NCBI RefSeq assembly: GCF_900564155.1
Contig: NZ_LS999839.1
Span: 5,267,097 to 5,331,096, forward strand
DNA: 64,000 nt
Direction of reading: 5' to 3'
Source: Pedobacter schmidteae
GTDB lineage: Bacteria; Bacteroidota; Bacteroidia; Sphingobacteriales; Sphingobacteriaceae
The notes under the pieces were generated by a model. That model had not been told where the DNA came from and ran no database searches. It saw only the letters and a list, made by a program, of their open reading frames with translations. How positions within the stretch are numbered: position 1 is the first letter of the stretch; each line of letters opens with the position of its first letter. A program made the translations under genes and the position numbers. This document shows positions 8,103 through 16,344 of the stretch, one piece after another.

Positions 8103-8818
8103 ATACCAGCCGGAGAAGCAACTCGCCAGAAATAATGGACGACTTCAATTTAGAAGGTGAAATACTAAGGGATGCCCTGAATAAGATTGCTTACATTAAC
8201 AAACTACTGGGCGGCAATAAGGTAACTATGGATGGCTTAAAGTGGCTGCTGAAAACAAAACTGCAACATCAACCAGCCAATAGCGAAATTACCATACTGG
8301 ATGTAGGTTGTGGCAATGGCGATATGCTGAGGACCCTGGCCAGATATGCCGAAAAGCAACAACTCAATTTTAAACTGCAGGGGATAGATGCCAATGCATT
8401 TACCATCCGCCATGCACAAGAACTGTCAACCGAATATCCCAATATCAGCTACAGTTGCGCAAATATATTCGAAGAAATTAAACAACCCCGGCAATATGAT
8501 GTTATCCTTTGTACATTGACTTTACACCATTTTGAGGACGATGATATCATTACACTTATGAAGGGCTTTAAAACACAATCCGCATTGGGTATTGTCATCA
8601 ACGATTTGCACAGAAGTAAACTGGCCCATCGTCTTTTTGCTGCCCTATGTGTTGTATTCAGGCTCAATCATATGTCGCGTGAGGATGGCCTGATCTCAAT
8701 TTTAAGGGGGTTTAAAAAAGAGGAACTGGAAAGATTTTCCAGACAGCTGAATTTTAATACCTATATACTGAACTGGAGGTGGGCATTCCGTTACCAATGG
8801 ATAATACCAAGCACATGA
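8093..8818 (+). CDS. class I SAM-dependent methyltransferase of the type III PKS operon
   Basis: 241 residues. SAM-binding motif I ILDVGCGNGD at about 68-77, an acidic GIDAN at the end of strand 2, and the post-motif DVILCTLTLHHFEDDD typical of class I small-molecule methyltransferases. In the operon it overlaps the flavoprotein gene upstream and the PKS gene downstream (ATGA at 8815-8818), so the three are probably translated in step. By analogy with SrsB or BpsB it may O- or C-methylate the polyketide or quinol product; the substrate cannot be read from sequence. Confidence 0.88.
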   Translation: MRLDTSRRSNSPEIMDDFNLEGEILRDALNKIAYINKLLGGNKVTMDGLKWLLKTKLQHQPANSEITILDVGCGNGDMLRTLARYAEKQQLNFKLQGIDANAFTIRHAQELSTEYPNISYSCANIFEEIKQPRQYDVILCTLTLHHFEDDDIITLMKGFKTQSALGIVINDLHRSKLAHRLFAALCVVFRLNHMSREDGLISILRGFKKEELERFSRQLNFNTYILNWRWAFRYQWIIPST

Positions 8819-9867
8819 GCGTAAAGATCAGCACTGTGGCCACATTAGCACCACAATATTCGCGAACAACAGCCGAAATTATCCCCTTTCTGACCCATTG
8901 GTTAAAAGACCAGGAACCTCGATTTGTAAAAAAAGTAAAGAAAATATTTGAACAGGCAGCGGTAGAAAAAAGATACTCCATCATGTCGCCCGAGGAGGTG
9001 TTTACCCGGACTTCCTTTGAAGAAAAAAATAACATTTACATTAGGGAAGGCACTAAACTGGGGATAGGCTGCCTGCAGCTGGCGCTGAAAAAAGCAAACT
9101 GGCAGGCGCATCAGTTGGATTACATCATTACGGTTAGCTGTACAGGTATCATGATCCCATCCATGGATGCCTACATCATCAATAGCTTAAACCTGCGGCA
9201 AGATATTGTACGCCTGCCGGTAACAGAAATGGGCTGCGCAGCAGGTATATCGGGAATGATTTATGCCAAAAACTTTTTGAAAGCCAATCCTGGAAAACGA
9301 GCCGCCGTAATTGCTGTTGAATCGCCTACTGCGACTTTTCAGCTCGATGATTTTTCGATGGCCAACATCATAAGCGCTGCCATTTTTGGCGACGGGGCCG
9401 CCTGCGTTCTACTCTCCTCGGCAGAAGAAGACCATGGCCCCGAAATGCTGGCCGAAGAAATGTACCACTTTTACAACGCTACTCCAATGATGGGTTTTAA
9501 CCTGACCAACAAAGGCTTACAAATGGTACTGGATGTAAATGTACCCGAAAATATTGAACAGCATTTTCCGGATATCATCCATCCTTTTCTGAAAAAAAAT
9601 GGACTCAGTATAGACAACATCAACCACCTGATTTTTCATCCGGGCGGAAAAAAAATTATTGATACAGTTGAGAGCTTATTTGGTAAATTAGGCAAAAATA
9701 TAAACGAAACTAAAAACATTTTAAAAGCATACGGAAACATGTCCAGCGCCACTGTACTTTATGTACTGGAAAGGTATATGGAACGACCACTGGAAAGTGG
9801 CGAACTGGGATTGATGCTCAGCTTCGGCCCCGGTTTTTCGGCCCAAAGGGTGCTTTTAAAATGGTAA
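8815..9867 (+). CDS. type III polyketide synthase (chalcone/stilbene synthase family)
   Basis: 350 residues from the ATG at 8815, which overlaps the preceding TGA as ATGA; in-frame GTG 8779 and ATG 8797 are alternatives. The Cys-His-Asn catalytic triad of the family is intact: Cys141 in EMGCAAGISG, His275 in LIFHPGGKKI, Asn308 in AYGNMSSATV. The SFGPGFSAQ C-terminal motif (about 336-344) is also present. Type III PKSs extend an acyl-CoA or acyl-ACP starter with malonyl units and cyclise it. Neighbouring dehydratase, ketosynthase, ACP and phosphopantetheinyl transferase genes suggest that the starter is a specially made acyl chain on the local ACP, giving an alkylresorcinol, alkylpyrone or acylphloroglucinol-type lipid. 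Product identity is inference. Confidence 0.95.
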   Translation: MSVKISTVATLAPQYSRTTAEIIPFLTHWLKDQEPRFVKKVKKIFEQAAVEKRYSIMSPEEVFTRTSFEEKNNIYIREGTKLGIGCLQLALKKANWQAHQLDYIITVSCTGIMIPSMDAYIINSLNLRQDIVRLPVTEMGCAAGISGMIYAKNFLKANPGKRAAVIAVESPTATFQLDDFSMANIISAAIFGDGAACVLLSSAEEDHGPEMLAEEMYHFYNATPMMGFNLTNKGLQMVLDVNVPENIEQHFPDIIHPFLKKNGLSIDNINHLIFHPGGKKIIDTVESLFGKLGKNINETKNILKAYGNMSSATVLYVLERYMERPLESGELGLMLSFGPGFSAQRVLLKW

Positions 9868-9886
9868 AACAATTAAAGACAATAAA

Positions 9887-10333
9887 ATGAACAAAGCAGA
9901 GATCCTATCCCACTTACCTTACACAAAGCCTTTTTTATTTGTAGATGACCTGGAAGATATTAACGAAAATGGAGTGAAAGGCACTTATACATTCGACGCA
10001 GATCTTGATTTTTATAAAGGTCATTTTAAAGACCACCCGGTTACGCCCGGCGTAATTTTGACAGAAACAATGGCACAAATTGGATTGGTTTGTCTGGGCA
10101 TCTATTTGTCGGGCACAGCCGAAGGAGGAATGCCGGGCCACGTGATGCTGACATCTACAGCCATCGATTTTATGAAACCTGTTTTCCCGGGAGAAAAAGT
10201 AACCGTAACTGCCGAAAAGGTTTATTTCCGCTTTAAAAAATTGAACTGTAATGTACAAATGACCAATGCCGCCGGCGAAGTGGTTTGTAAAGGTACCATT
10301 GCCGGAATGGTAACCAATAAAATGAATGGATAA
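9887..10333 (+). CDS. FabZ-like 3-hydroxyacyl-ACP dehydratase of the PKS operon
   Basis: 148 residues, a single hot-dog domain. The active-site segment YKGHFKDHPVTPGVILTE carries the FabZ catalytic pair as His46 and Glu60. It would dehydrate 3-hydroxyacyl-ACP during synthesis of a dedicated acyl chain. The ATG lies 19 bases after the PKS stop, and the end overlaps the ketosynthase gene by eight bases. Being inside this operon and separate from housekeeping fab genes, it is probably specialised; no ketoreductase or enoyl reductase accompanies it. Confidence 0.88.
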   Translation: MNKAEILSHLPYTKPFLFVDDLEDINENGVKGTYTFDADLDFYKGHFKDHPVTPGVILTETMAQIGLVCLGIYLSGTAEGGMPGHVMLTSTAIDFMKPVFPGEKVTVTAEKVYFRFKKLNCNVQMTNAAGEVVCKGTIAGMVTNKMNG

Positions 10334-11594
10334 ACGTGTAGTGATAACCGGAATGGGCGTGGTTGCGCCAAATGGAGTTGGACTAACTGCATTTACGGAA
10401 GCTATTAAAAATGGCATTTCGGGCATCAAACACGATCCGGAACTGGAAAGACTACAATTTTCCTGTCAGATTGCCGGGCAGCCAACACTGTCCGATAATC
10501 TGATTGCTCAATACATGACCGAGCTGGAACGCCGGAATTTTAACAGCTCGGGCATTTTATACGGCATTATTGCCGGAATGGATGCCTGGCACAATGCCGG
10601 CCTGCCCCTATCAGGCGAAGCCGAACCCGACTGGGACAGCGGAACAATTTTTGGCACCGGCACATCGGGCATTGAAAAATTCAGAGAAGCCATTTACAAA
10701 GTTGATGAATTACAGGTACGCAAACTGGGCAGTAATGTGGTGGTGCAAACCATGGCCAGTGGCATTAGTGCCTACCTGGCCGGAAAAATTGGCCTGGGCA
10801 ACCAGGTAAGCAGCAACTCATCGGCCTGCACCACAGGCACCGAGAGCTTGCTGATGGCCTACGATAGGGTAAAATCGGGACTGGCAGTGCGAATGCTTGC
10901 GGGTAGCACCAGCGATAGCGGCCCTTATATATGGGCCGGTTTTGATGCCATGAAGGTATGTACTTTTAAACACAATCAGGAACCCGAAAAAGGATCGCGA
11001 CCCATGAGTGCCAGCGCCAGCGGCTTTGTACCCGGTAGTGGTGCCGCAGCCTTTGTTGTCGAATCGTTAGATAGCGCCCTGGCACGTGGTGCAACCATTT
11101 ACGCCGAAATACTTGGTGGAAATATCAACTCCGGTGGGCAACGCGGCAACGGTAGCATGACCGCCCCCAACAGCATGGCAGTGCAACGCTGCATACAAAC
11201 AGCCATCAAAAATTCAGGTATCGGGGCGAATGAGATTGACGCCATCAGCGGGCACCTCACCGCAACCGCCAAAGATGCCCTGGAAGTACAAAACTGGGCC
11301 ATTTCCTTAAACAGGAAACCGTCCGACTTTCCTTATATCAACAGCTTAAAAGCCATGACAGGTCATTGCCTAAGTGCTGCAGGAAGCATCGAATGTGTAG
11401 CCGCCGTATTACAGCTCAAACATGGTTTTATCTTTCCATCAATCAATTGCGAAGATCTGAACCCCGATATAGACGTTCTGGTAAACAAAAATAAACTCAG
11501 AAATAAAATAATTTACCGAAACATTGATATATTAGCTAAAGCAAGCTTTGGGTTTGGTGATGTAAACGCCTGCGTGATCTTTAAAAAGTATTAA
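10326..11594 (+). CDS. beta-ketoacyl-ACP synthase (FabF-like condensing enzyme) of the PKS operon
   Basis: 422 residues, KAS I/II fold. Catalytic Cys168 in SNSSACTTGTES, His310 in AISGHLTATAKD (a divergent form of the usual NAHGTST) and His347 with Lys342 in LKAMTGHCLSAAGS make a full Cys-His-His set, so it should elongate chains and not only prime them. It differs clearly from the housekeeping FabF at 40791-42044. It lies between the dehydratase (eight-base overlap) and the ACP (one-base gap), suggesting a dedicated fatty-acid-like module feeding the type III PKS. Confidence 0.9.
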   Translation: MDKRVVITGMGVVAPNGVGLTAFTEAIKNGISGIKHDPELERLQFSCQIAGQPTLSDNLIAQYMTELERRNFNSSGILYGIIAGMDAWHNAGLPLSGEAEPDWDSGTIFGTGTSGIEKFREAIYKVDELQVRKLGSNVVVQTMASGISAYLAGKIGLGNQVSSNSSACTTGTESLLMAYDRVKSGLAVRMLAGSTSDSGPYIWAGFDAMKVCTFKHNQEPEKGSRPMSASASGFVPGSGAAAFVVESLDSALARGATIYAEILGGNINSGGQRGNGSMTAPNSMAVQRCIQTAIKNSGIGANEIDAISGHLTATAKDALEVQNWAISLNRKPSDFPYINSLKAMTGHCLSAAGSIECVAAVLQLKHGFIFPSINCEDLNPDIDVLVNKNKLRNKIIYRNIDILAKASFGFGDVNACVIFKKY

Positions 11595-11595
11595 A

Positions 11596-11856
11596 ATGGA
11601 GAGAGAAGAACTGTTAGCAAAATTGAAAGAAATTGTTACACCTTACACTCATGATAAGGATGCTTTGGCCAACATCAACCCCGAAACAGACTTTATCAAA
11701 GATCTTAAAATCAACTCGGCCAACCTGGTAGACATTATCCTGGATGTGGAGGAAGAATTTGACATCGAAATTGATAATCTGGAAATGGCCCGTATGCTGA
11801 ATGTAAACGAAACAGTTTCCATTATTGAGGCCAAATTACAACAACTTGATAGGTAA
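11596..11856 (+). CDS. dedicated acyl carrier protein
   Basis: 86 residues, acidic four-helix carrier protein. Ser41 in LKINSANLVDIIL aligns with the phosphopantetheine Ser of the usual DSL motif, here NSA, followed by the acidic recognition helix VEEEFDIEI. It would carry the acyl chain made by the adjacent ketosynthase and dehydratase and possibly hand it to the type III PKS. The gene overlaps the phosphopantetheinyl transferase by 11 bases, matching co-production with the enzyme that activates it. Confidence 0.9.
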   Translation: MEREELLAKLKEIVTPYTHDKDALANINPETDFIKDLKINSANLVDIILDVEEEFDIEIDNLEMARMLNVNETVSIIEAKLQQLDR

Positions 11857-12316
11857 CGACATAGTTGACTTAAACCTGGCTGCAATAGAAAGCAACTGGA
11901 GAAGGAACAGATACCTTGAAAAACTGTTTACCACCTCCGAGAGGTTGCTGATTGCCGCGGCTACAGCCCCCGAAATTATGGTTTGGCTATTATGGACCAT
12001 GAAAGAGTCGGCGTACAAAGCCCGTGCTGCCGAAATCAAACTCCACAGCTTTGCCCCAACATTATTGGCCTGCGACAATCTGGTGCTGCATCAGGAAAGT
12101 GCCAGCGGACGGATATCCTACCTGGGGCAAACCTATTACAGCCAGAGTACCATTGCCCCCACTTACATACATACCATTGCCGCCGAAGAAACAGAAACCA
12201 TCAACCGGGCGATCACTAAAATCGACAATTACGACGCAACCGACGATTCCTATCGCCATAGCAACCCTATTTCGGTAAGTCACCATGGCAATTATCTGGC
12301 CCTTATTTATCTATAA
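11846..12316 (+). CDS. 4'-phosphopantetheinyl transferase
   Basis: 156 residues when read from TTG at 11846, which yields the family N-terminus (M)IGNDIVDLNL; no in-frame ATG exists nearby, and a TTG at 11825 would add seven residues outside the homologous region. GNDIVDL and WTMKESAYKA correspond to the metal-binding and CoA-binding motifs of the family (usual GIDIVDI and W..KEA..K). It would transfer phosphopantetheine from CoA to Ser41 of the upstream ACP. Last gene of the operon; its end overlaps the convergent ppx-type gene by 14 bases with no terminator between. Confidence 0.88.
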   Translation: MIGNDIVDLNLAAIESNWRRNRYLEKLFTTSERLLIAAATAPEIMVWLLWTMKESAYKARAAEIKLHSFAPTLLACDNLVLHQESASGRISYLGQTYYSQSTIAPTYIHTIAAEETETINRAITKIDNYDATDDSYRHSNPISVSHHGNYLALIYL

Positions 12317-13190
12317 GGTTCTCCTCAATCAGCAAACTAATGATCCCATCGGCCAAGCCTACTTTGGGTACATAAATCTGTTTGATACCGGTCCACTTCA
12401 ATAAAGTAATGTAAATTTCACAAGCCGGAATAATAACATCGGCACGGTCAGGATTTAAACCAAAAACATTGATCCGCTCCTTTAGTGAATGCGAATTCAG
12501 CTGATTGTAAAGCCCCTTCAATTTCAGGAAGCTCAAAGGCAGGCCATCTTTTTCGTCCGACATACGGAAAAGCTTATTGATGTTGCCACCAGTACCAATT
12601 CCGGCCAGGTTTTTTAAAGATTTGGTATGTTCTTTTACCCAGTTCTTCATTTCCTCCCAGGTTTCATCTTTATCCTGATTGTCGAGAATACGGATAGTCC
12701 CTATATCAAACGATCGGGAAGCAACGGGTACCCGGTTTACAAAAACGGAAAGTTCGGTACTCCCCCCACCTACATCAATATACAGATAACTCTTTTTGAT
12801 ATCCAGGTTTTCTTCGATATGATTGGCATAGATAATATTGGCTTCCCTCTGTCCTTCAATAATTTCCAGATTGACATCAGTCAGCTGCTTTACTTTTTTA
12901 ATAATTTCGGCACCATTATTGGCTTCGCGCATAGCTGAAGTAGCGCAGGCCAGGTATTCAGAAACATGATATACATCCATCAGGTTTTTAAATGCAGCCA
13001 TCGTTTTCAACAGATCCTCGGTCTTACGGTCCGATATATGGCCGTCCAAAAAAGCATCATCCCCTAAACGCAATGGAACCCGTACCAATGTATTCTTTTT
13101 AAAACTATAACCATTTTCATTTTTCGAGATATCAGCAATTAATAATCTAACCGCATTTGAACCGATATCTATGGCAGCGTATCTTAACAT
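12303..13190 (-). CDS. ppx: Ppx/GppA family phosphatase (exopolyphosphatase)
   Basis: 295 residues, the short two-domain actin-fold form. Hallmarks are AIDIGSNAVRLLI at the N-terminus (phosphate 1 loop), ATSAMREANN, and the second phosphate loop YIDVGGGSTELSV. Family members hydrolyse terminal phosphates of polyphosphate or ppGpp-type nucleotides. The gene begins five bases after ppk1, so synthesis and breakdown of polyphosphate are probably co-transcribed. GppA-type activity cannot be excluded. Confidence 0.9.
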   Translation of the reverse strand: MLRYAAIDIGSNAVRLLIADISKNENGYSFKKNTLVRVPLRLGDDAFLDGHISDRKTEDLLKTMAAFKNLMDVYHVSEYLACATSAMREANNGAEIIKKVKQLTDVNLEIIEGQREANIIYANHIEENLDIKKSYLYIDVGGGSTELSVFVNRVPVASRSFDIGTIRILDNQDKDETWEEMKNWVKEHTKSLKNLAGIGTGGNINKLFRMSDEKDGLPLSFLKLKGLYNQLNSHSLKERINVFGLNPDRADVIIPACEIYITLLKWTGIKQIYVPKVGLADGIISLLIEENLIDK

Positions 13191-13195
13191 TGGCT

Positions 13196-15253
13196 TTATT
13201 GATGTTTATTTTTTAAGTAATTATAGGTTTGCACCTGTGCCCTGATTTTTGTTTTCAGGTTATTTTTATGGTATTTATTATTATTCAAGCGGGTAATATC
13301 CCTGGCTTTTACATTGTCCTGCAACTGGAACTCAATAATATCACGTATCTCTTGTCGTAAATCAGGATCCAGAACCGGAAAACCTACCTCTACCCGATGC
13401 TCCAGATTTCTGCTCATCAAATCGGCCGAAGAAAGGAACATTTCTTCCTTACCATTGTTACCAAAAATAAACACTCTGGCATGCTCCAGAAATTTATCAA
13501 TGATACTGATCACAGTAATGTTTTCGCTGAAATTGGGAACACCCGGCACCAGGGTACAAATGCCACGTACAATAAGTTTTATTTTAACACCCGCATTACT
13601 GGCCTCATATAATTTTTCAACAATACCCTCATCGGCCAAACTGTTTACTTTCAGGATCATGTATGCCGGCTTACCCTGTTTGGCAAACCTGATCTCGCGG
13701 TCTACCACGTGATAAAACTTACTTCTGGATTCGAAGGGGGAAACAACAAGGTATTTAAATCCTTTGACCACTGTCTTTTTTGCTAAAGCCTTAAACAGCT
13801 TAATCAGATCGGTTGTGATTTCCTTTCTGGTGGTAAACAAGCTATGATCGCAATATAATTTTGCTGTTTTTTCATTGAAGTTACCAGTGGCAAGATTCGC
13901 ATAATAAACTGCCCGGCCTTTTTCTATTCTTTTGACCAGGCATATCTTAGAATGCACCTTATAATCTGTTAAACCATAGTTTACATGTACGCCTTCTTCT
14001 TGTAACCGGCTGGTCCAGAAAATATTATTGCTTTCGTCAAATCTTGCTTTTAATTCAACCAGACAATTGACTTTTTTGCCGTTCTTGGCCGCATTAATTA
14101 GTGCATTGATTACCCTCGAGTTCTCGGCCAACCGGTATAAGGTGATGTTAATCTCAGTTACCTTAGGATCGATAGCTGCCTCGCGAAGGAAAAGTATAAT
14201 ATAATCGTAAGATTGATAAGGCAGGTTGACTAGGTAGTCCTTTTCCTGCATCTTATTGAAAATACTTTCGGCACGGTGTAAACCATGCACCTTAAGTGGT
14301 ACGTTGGGCTTATACTCCAGATCGGAACTGCCCACGTTGGGAAATGCGATAAAATCGCCAAAACGATGGTATTGGTTACCGGGAATCAGACTCTCGGCCT
14401 CTATTTTCATTTTGTTGATCAATACCGTCAGCATCTCGAAAGGCATTTCTGTATCGTACAGCAAACGCATGGGTTTGCCTTTTTTACGTTTATCGAGGCT
14501 TGCCTTTAATTCTTCTATAAATTTGTCGCTAACATTTTTATCAATATCCAACTCGGCATCCCTGGTTAGCTGTATGGAAAAGGCTTCCAGTACGTCATAA
14601 TTAAAGATATAAAAGATATCATCCAGGCAATACTTAATAATGTCTTCTGCCAGGATAATAAACTTAAGCCCATTGGTTTCGGGCAGTACCAAAAACCTGG
14701 GCAGGTCATTGGGTAGTTCAATCAATGCATATTTTTCATTCTTATTGGTCGTTTTTTTTGACAACCGAACAAAAAAATACAAATACCGGTCCTTCAGTTC
14801 AGGAAATGGCCGTTGCGGATCAATCATAATCGGAACCAGGTTGGATAAAATCCTGTCCCTGAAATGGTTCCTTACAAATTCGCCACGGGCAACGTTTAAC
14901 TGGGTATTGTTGAGGATGAAAATACGGTTTTGAGCCAGTTCGTTAATCAGAGTGGCCTTAAACAGCTGCTCAAATTTGCGTTCCTGTTTTACCACTATAT
15001 TTTTGATTTCGTTTAGTACCTTTTTTGGATTGAAACCCAGCAAGGCCTTTGCCTTATCGTTTAAGTTAGACAACCGGCTTAAGGTAGCTACCCGTACCCG
15101 ATAAAACTCTTCCAGATTGGAAGAAAAAATAGACAAAAATTTTATACGCTCAATCAGAGGGACAGTCTCATCAGCTGCCTCCTGCAAAACCCGTTCATTA
15201 AAATACAACCAACTGATTTCTCTGTTTAGAAATGGAGCCTTTTTCTTCGTCAT
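13196..15253 (-). CDS. ppk1: polyphosphate kinase 1
   Basis: 685 residues from the ATG at 15253; a TTG at 15265 is an unlikely alternative. The N-terminal domain has FLNREISWLYFNERVLQEA and SSNLEEFYRVRVA, typical of PPK1. The two catalytic histidines lie in YKVHSKICLVKR (the autophosphorylated His) and FLEHARVFIFGN. The enzyme reversibly makes inorganic polyphosphate from ATP. It is followed at five bases by ppx. A hairpin with a following T-run lies 10 bases upstream of the ATG and may influence expression. Confidence 0.95.
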   Translation of the reverse strand: MTKKKAPFLNREISWLYFNERVLQEAADETVPLIERIKFLSIFSSNLEEFYRVRVATLSRLSNLNDKAKALLGFNPKKVLNEIKNIVVKQERKFEQLFKATLINELAQNRIFILNNTQLNVARGEFVRNHFRDRILSNLVPIMIDPQRPFPELKDRYLYFFVRLSKKTTNKNEKYALIELPNDLPRFLVLPETNGLKFIILAEDIIKYCLDDIFYIFNYDVLEAFSIQLTRDAELDIDKNVSDKFIEELKASLDKRKKGKPMRLLYDTEMPFEMLTVLINKMKIEAESLIPGNQYHRFGDFIAFPNVGSSDLEYKPNVPLKVHGLHRAESIFNKMQEKDYLVNLPYQSYDYIILFLREAAIDPKVTEINITLYRLAENSRVINALINAAKNGKKVNCLVELKARFDESNNIFWTSRLQEEGVHVNYGLTDYKVHSKICLVKRIEKGRAVYYANLATGNFNEKTAKLYCDHSLFTTRKEITTDLIKLFKALAKKTVVKGFKYLVVSPFESRSKFYHVVDREIRFAKQGKPAYMILKVNSLADEGIVEKLYEASNAGVKIKLIVRGICTLVPGVPNFSENITVISIIDKFLEHARVFIFGNNGKEEMFLSSADLMSRNLEHRVEVGFPVLDPDLRQEIRDIIEFQLQDNVKARDITRLNNNKYHKNNLKTKIRAQVQTYNYLKNKHQ

Positions 15254-15263
15254 GTATAAAATC

Positions 15264-15291
15264 AAAAAAATCCCTGTTTAAAAACAGGGAT
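15264..15291 (-). terminator. hairpin plus T-run in the ppk1 leader (terminator or attenuator)
   Basis: ATCCCTGTTT (15270-15279) is complementary to AAACAGGGAT (15282-15291); read on the minus strand a run of seven T follows. It can end transcription of the histone-like gene upstream, but its 3' edge is only about 10 bases from the ppk1 ATG, so any transcript of ppk1 from an upstream promoter must pass through it. Confidence 0.75.
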
Positions 15292-15366
15292 GCTCAAAAC
15301 TGCGAATTCTATTGTTAAATAATTGTTAATTATCAAGTAATTATACAATTATTACTTAACCCCCTC

Positions 15367-16245
15367 TTATTTGCCCTCCGATTCTGCTTTAACGGCTGCC
15401 GGAGTAGCTGCTGTAACTGTCGCTGCCGGTTCCGGAGCTTTTTGTGCTGCAGGCTGAGCGGCGGCTGGCTTGGTGGCCGCAGGCTTGGCTACTGCCGGCT
15501 TCTTTGCTGCAGGTTTAACTACTGTTGCGGGTTTCACTGCCACAGGCTTGGCGGCTGTTTTTGCTGCCGCTGGTTTGGTCGTAGCAGCTGGCTTGGCAGT
15601 CGGTTTAGCTGCTGGTTTTGCTACGCTGGTTACGGCCGCTGCCGCATTGGCTATGCTTTTAGCTACGGGAGCAGCTTTTTTAACCGGAGCTTTAGCAACC
15701 GGTTTAGCTGCTGCTTTTGGAGTCGCTTTAGCTGATGCAGCTACCTCCTTTTTAACTTCCGCAGCTTTAGCGCTTACCGCCGCTTTTGCTTTACTTACCG
15801 CTTTAACTGCCGGTTTTGCAATGATGTCGGCCGCTTTTTTCTCAGTGGCAATGGTGGCAACTTTAACACTCTGCACCACTGGTTTCACTTTTGCAGCAGC
15901 TACTTTTACCACCTTTTTCGTTTTTTTAACATCCTTTGCCAGCTCTTTTTTTACTTCCTTTTTAACTGCCGCTGCTTTCTTTTTAGCTTTTTTAACGGCT
16001 TTTTTATTTGCTGTTTTGGCCTCATCAATTTTACTCTCCACAACAGCTTTTACATCCTGAAATTTTTTAGATAGCTTTTTGGCTACAAACTTACTAACCA
16101 AAGCAATATCATCCCCAATCTTCTCTGCATCTTGTCCTAAATGCTTAACAGTCTCTAGAATCTTGTCTGCTAAGCTCTTTTCTAATTGTTTTTTTACAAC
16201 CTTTTTTGCGGCTTTTTTTTGCACTTTTGACTTATTGGTTTTCAT
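15367..16245 (-). CDS. histone H1-like Lys/Ala/Pro-rich DNA-binding protein
   Basis: 292 residues from ATG 16245 (another ATG at 16251 adds Met-His). The basic N-terminus and a helical region (about 20-100, QLEKSLADKILETVKHL) precede a long C-terminal tail of KPA, KAA and PAAK repeats (residues about 100-292). This composition resembles eukaryotic histone H1 C-tails and bacterial H1-like proteins that coat or compact DNA. There is no globular winged-helix H1 core. It is divergent from yajQ. DNA binding is inference from composition. Confidence 0.75.
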   Translation of the reverse strand: MKTNKSKVQKKAAKKVVKKQLEKSLADKILETVKHLGQDAEKIGDDIALVSKFVAKKLSKKFQDVKAVVESKIDEAKTANKKAVKKAKKKAAAVKKEVKKELAKDVKKTKKVVKVAAAKVKPVVQSVKVATIATEKKAADIIAKPAVKAVSKAKAAVSAKAAEVKKEVAASAKATPKAAAKPVAKAPVKKAAPVAKSIANAAAAVTSVAKPAAKPTAKPAATTKPAAAKTAAKPVAVKPATVVKPAAKKPAVAKPAATKPAAAQPAAQKAPEPAATVTAATPAAVKAESEGK

Positions 16246-16266
16246 ATGCATTTACTTTAATTGTTT

Positions 16267-16274
16267 TATATTTG
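16267..16274 (+). promoter_or_regulatory. candidate -7 element for yajQ
   Basis: TATATTTG matches TAnnTTTG in the divergent region between the histone-like gene and yajQ, 70 bases before the yajQ ATG. The -33 region is AT-rich without a clear TTTG. Confidence 0.35.
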
Positions 16275-16344
16275 TTTTGTAGAATTGCTGAACCAAATTA
16301 TACTACTAATCTAATCTATTTTTAATACTAAAGCCATAATAATC

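Noticed and set aside
8775..8797. GGAGG Shine-Dalgarno and GTG/ATG start for the type III PKS at 8779 or 8797
   Set aside because: Family alignment from memory starts at MSVKIS, and ATG 8815 overlaps the upstream TGA as ATGA; the GGAGG lies in the methyltransferase coding end.
9935..10429. 164-residue minus-strand frame across the dehydratase gene
   Set aside because: Opposite to a gene with intact FabZ motifs; no domain and no context of its own.
15470..16060. 196-residue Ala/Phe/Leu-rich frame on the plus strand
   Set aside because: Exact antisense of the Lys/Ala repeat region of the histone-like gene; low-complexity DNA opens several frames.
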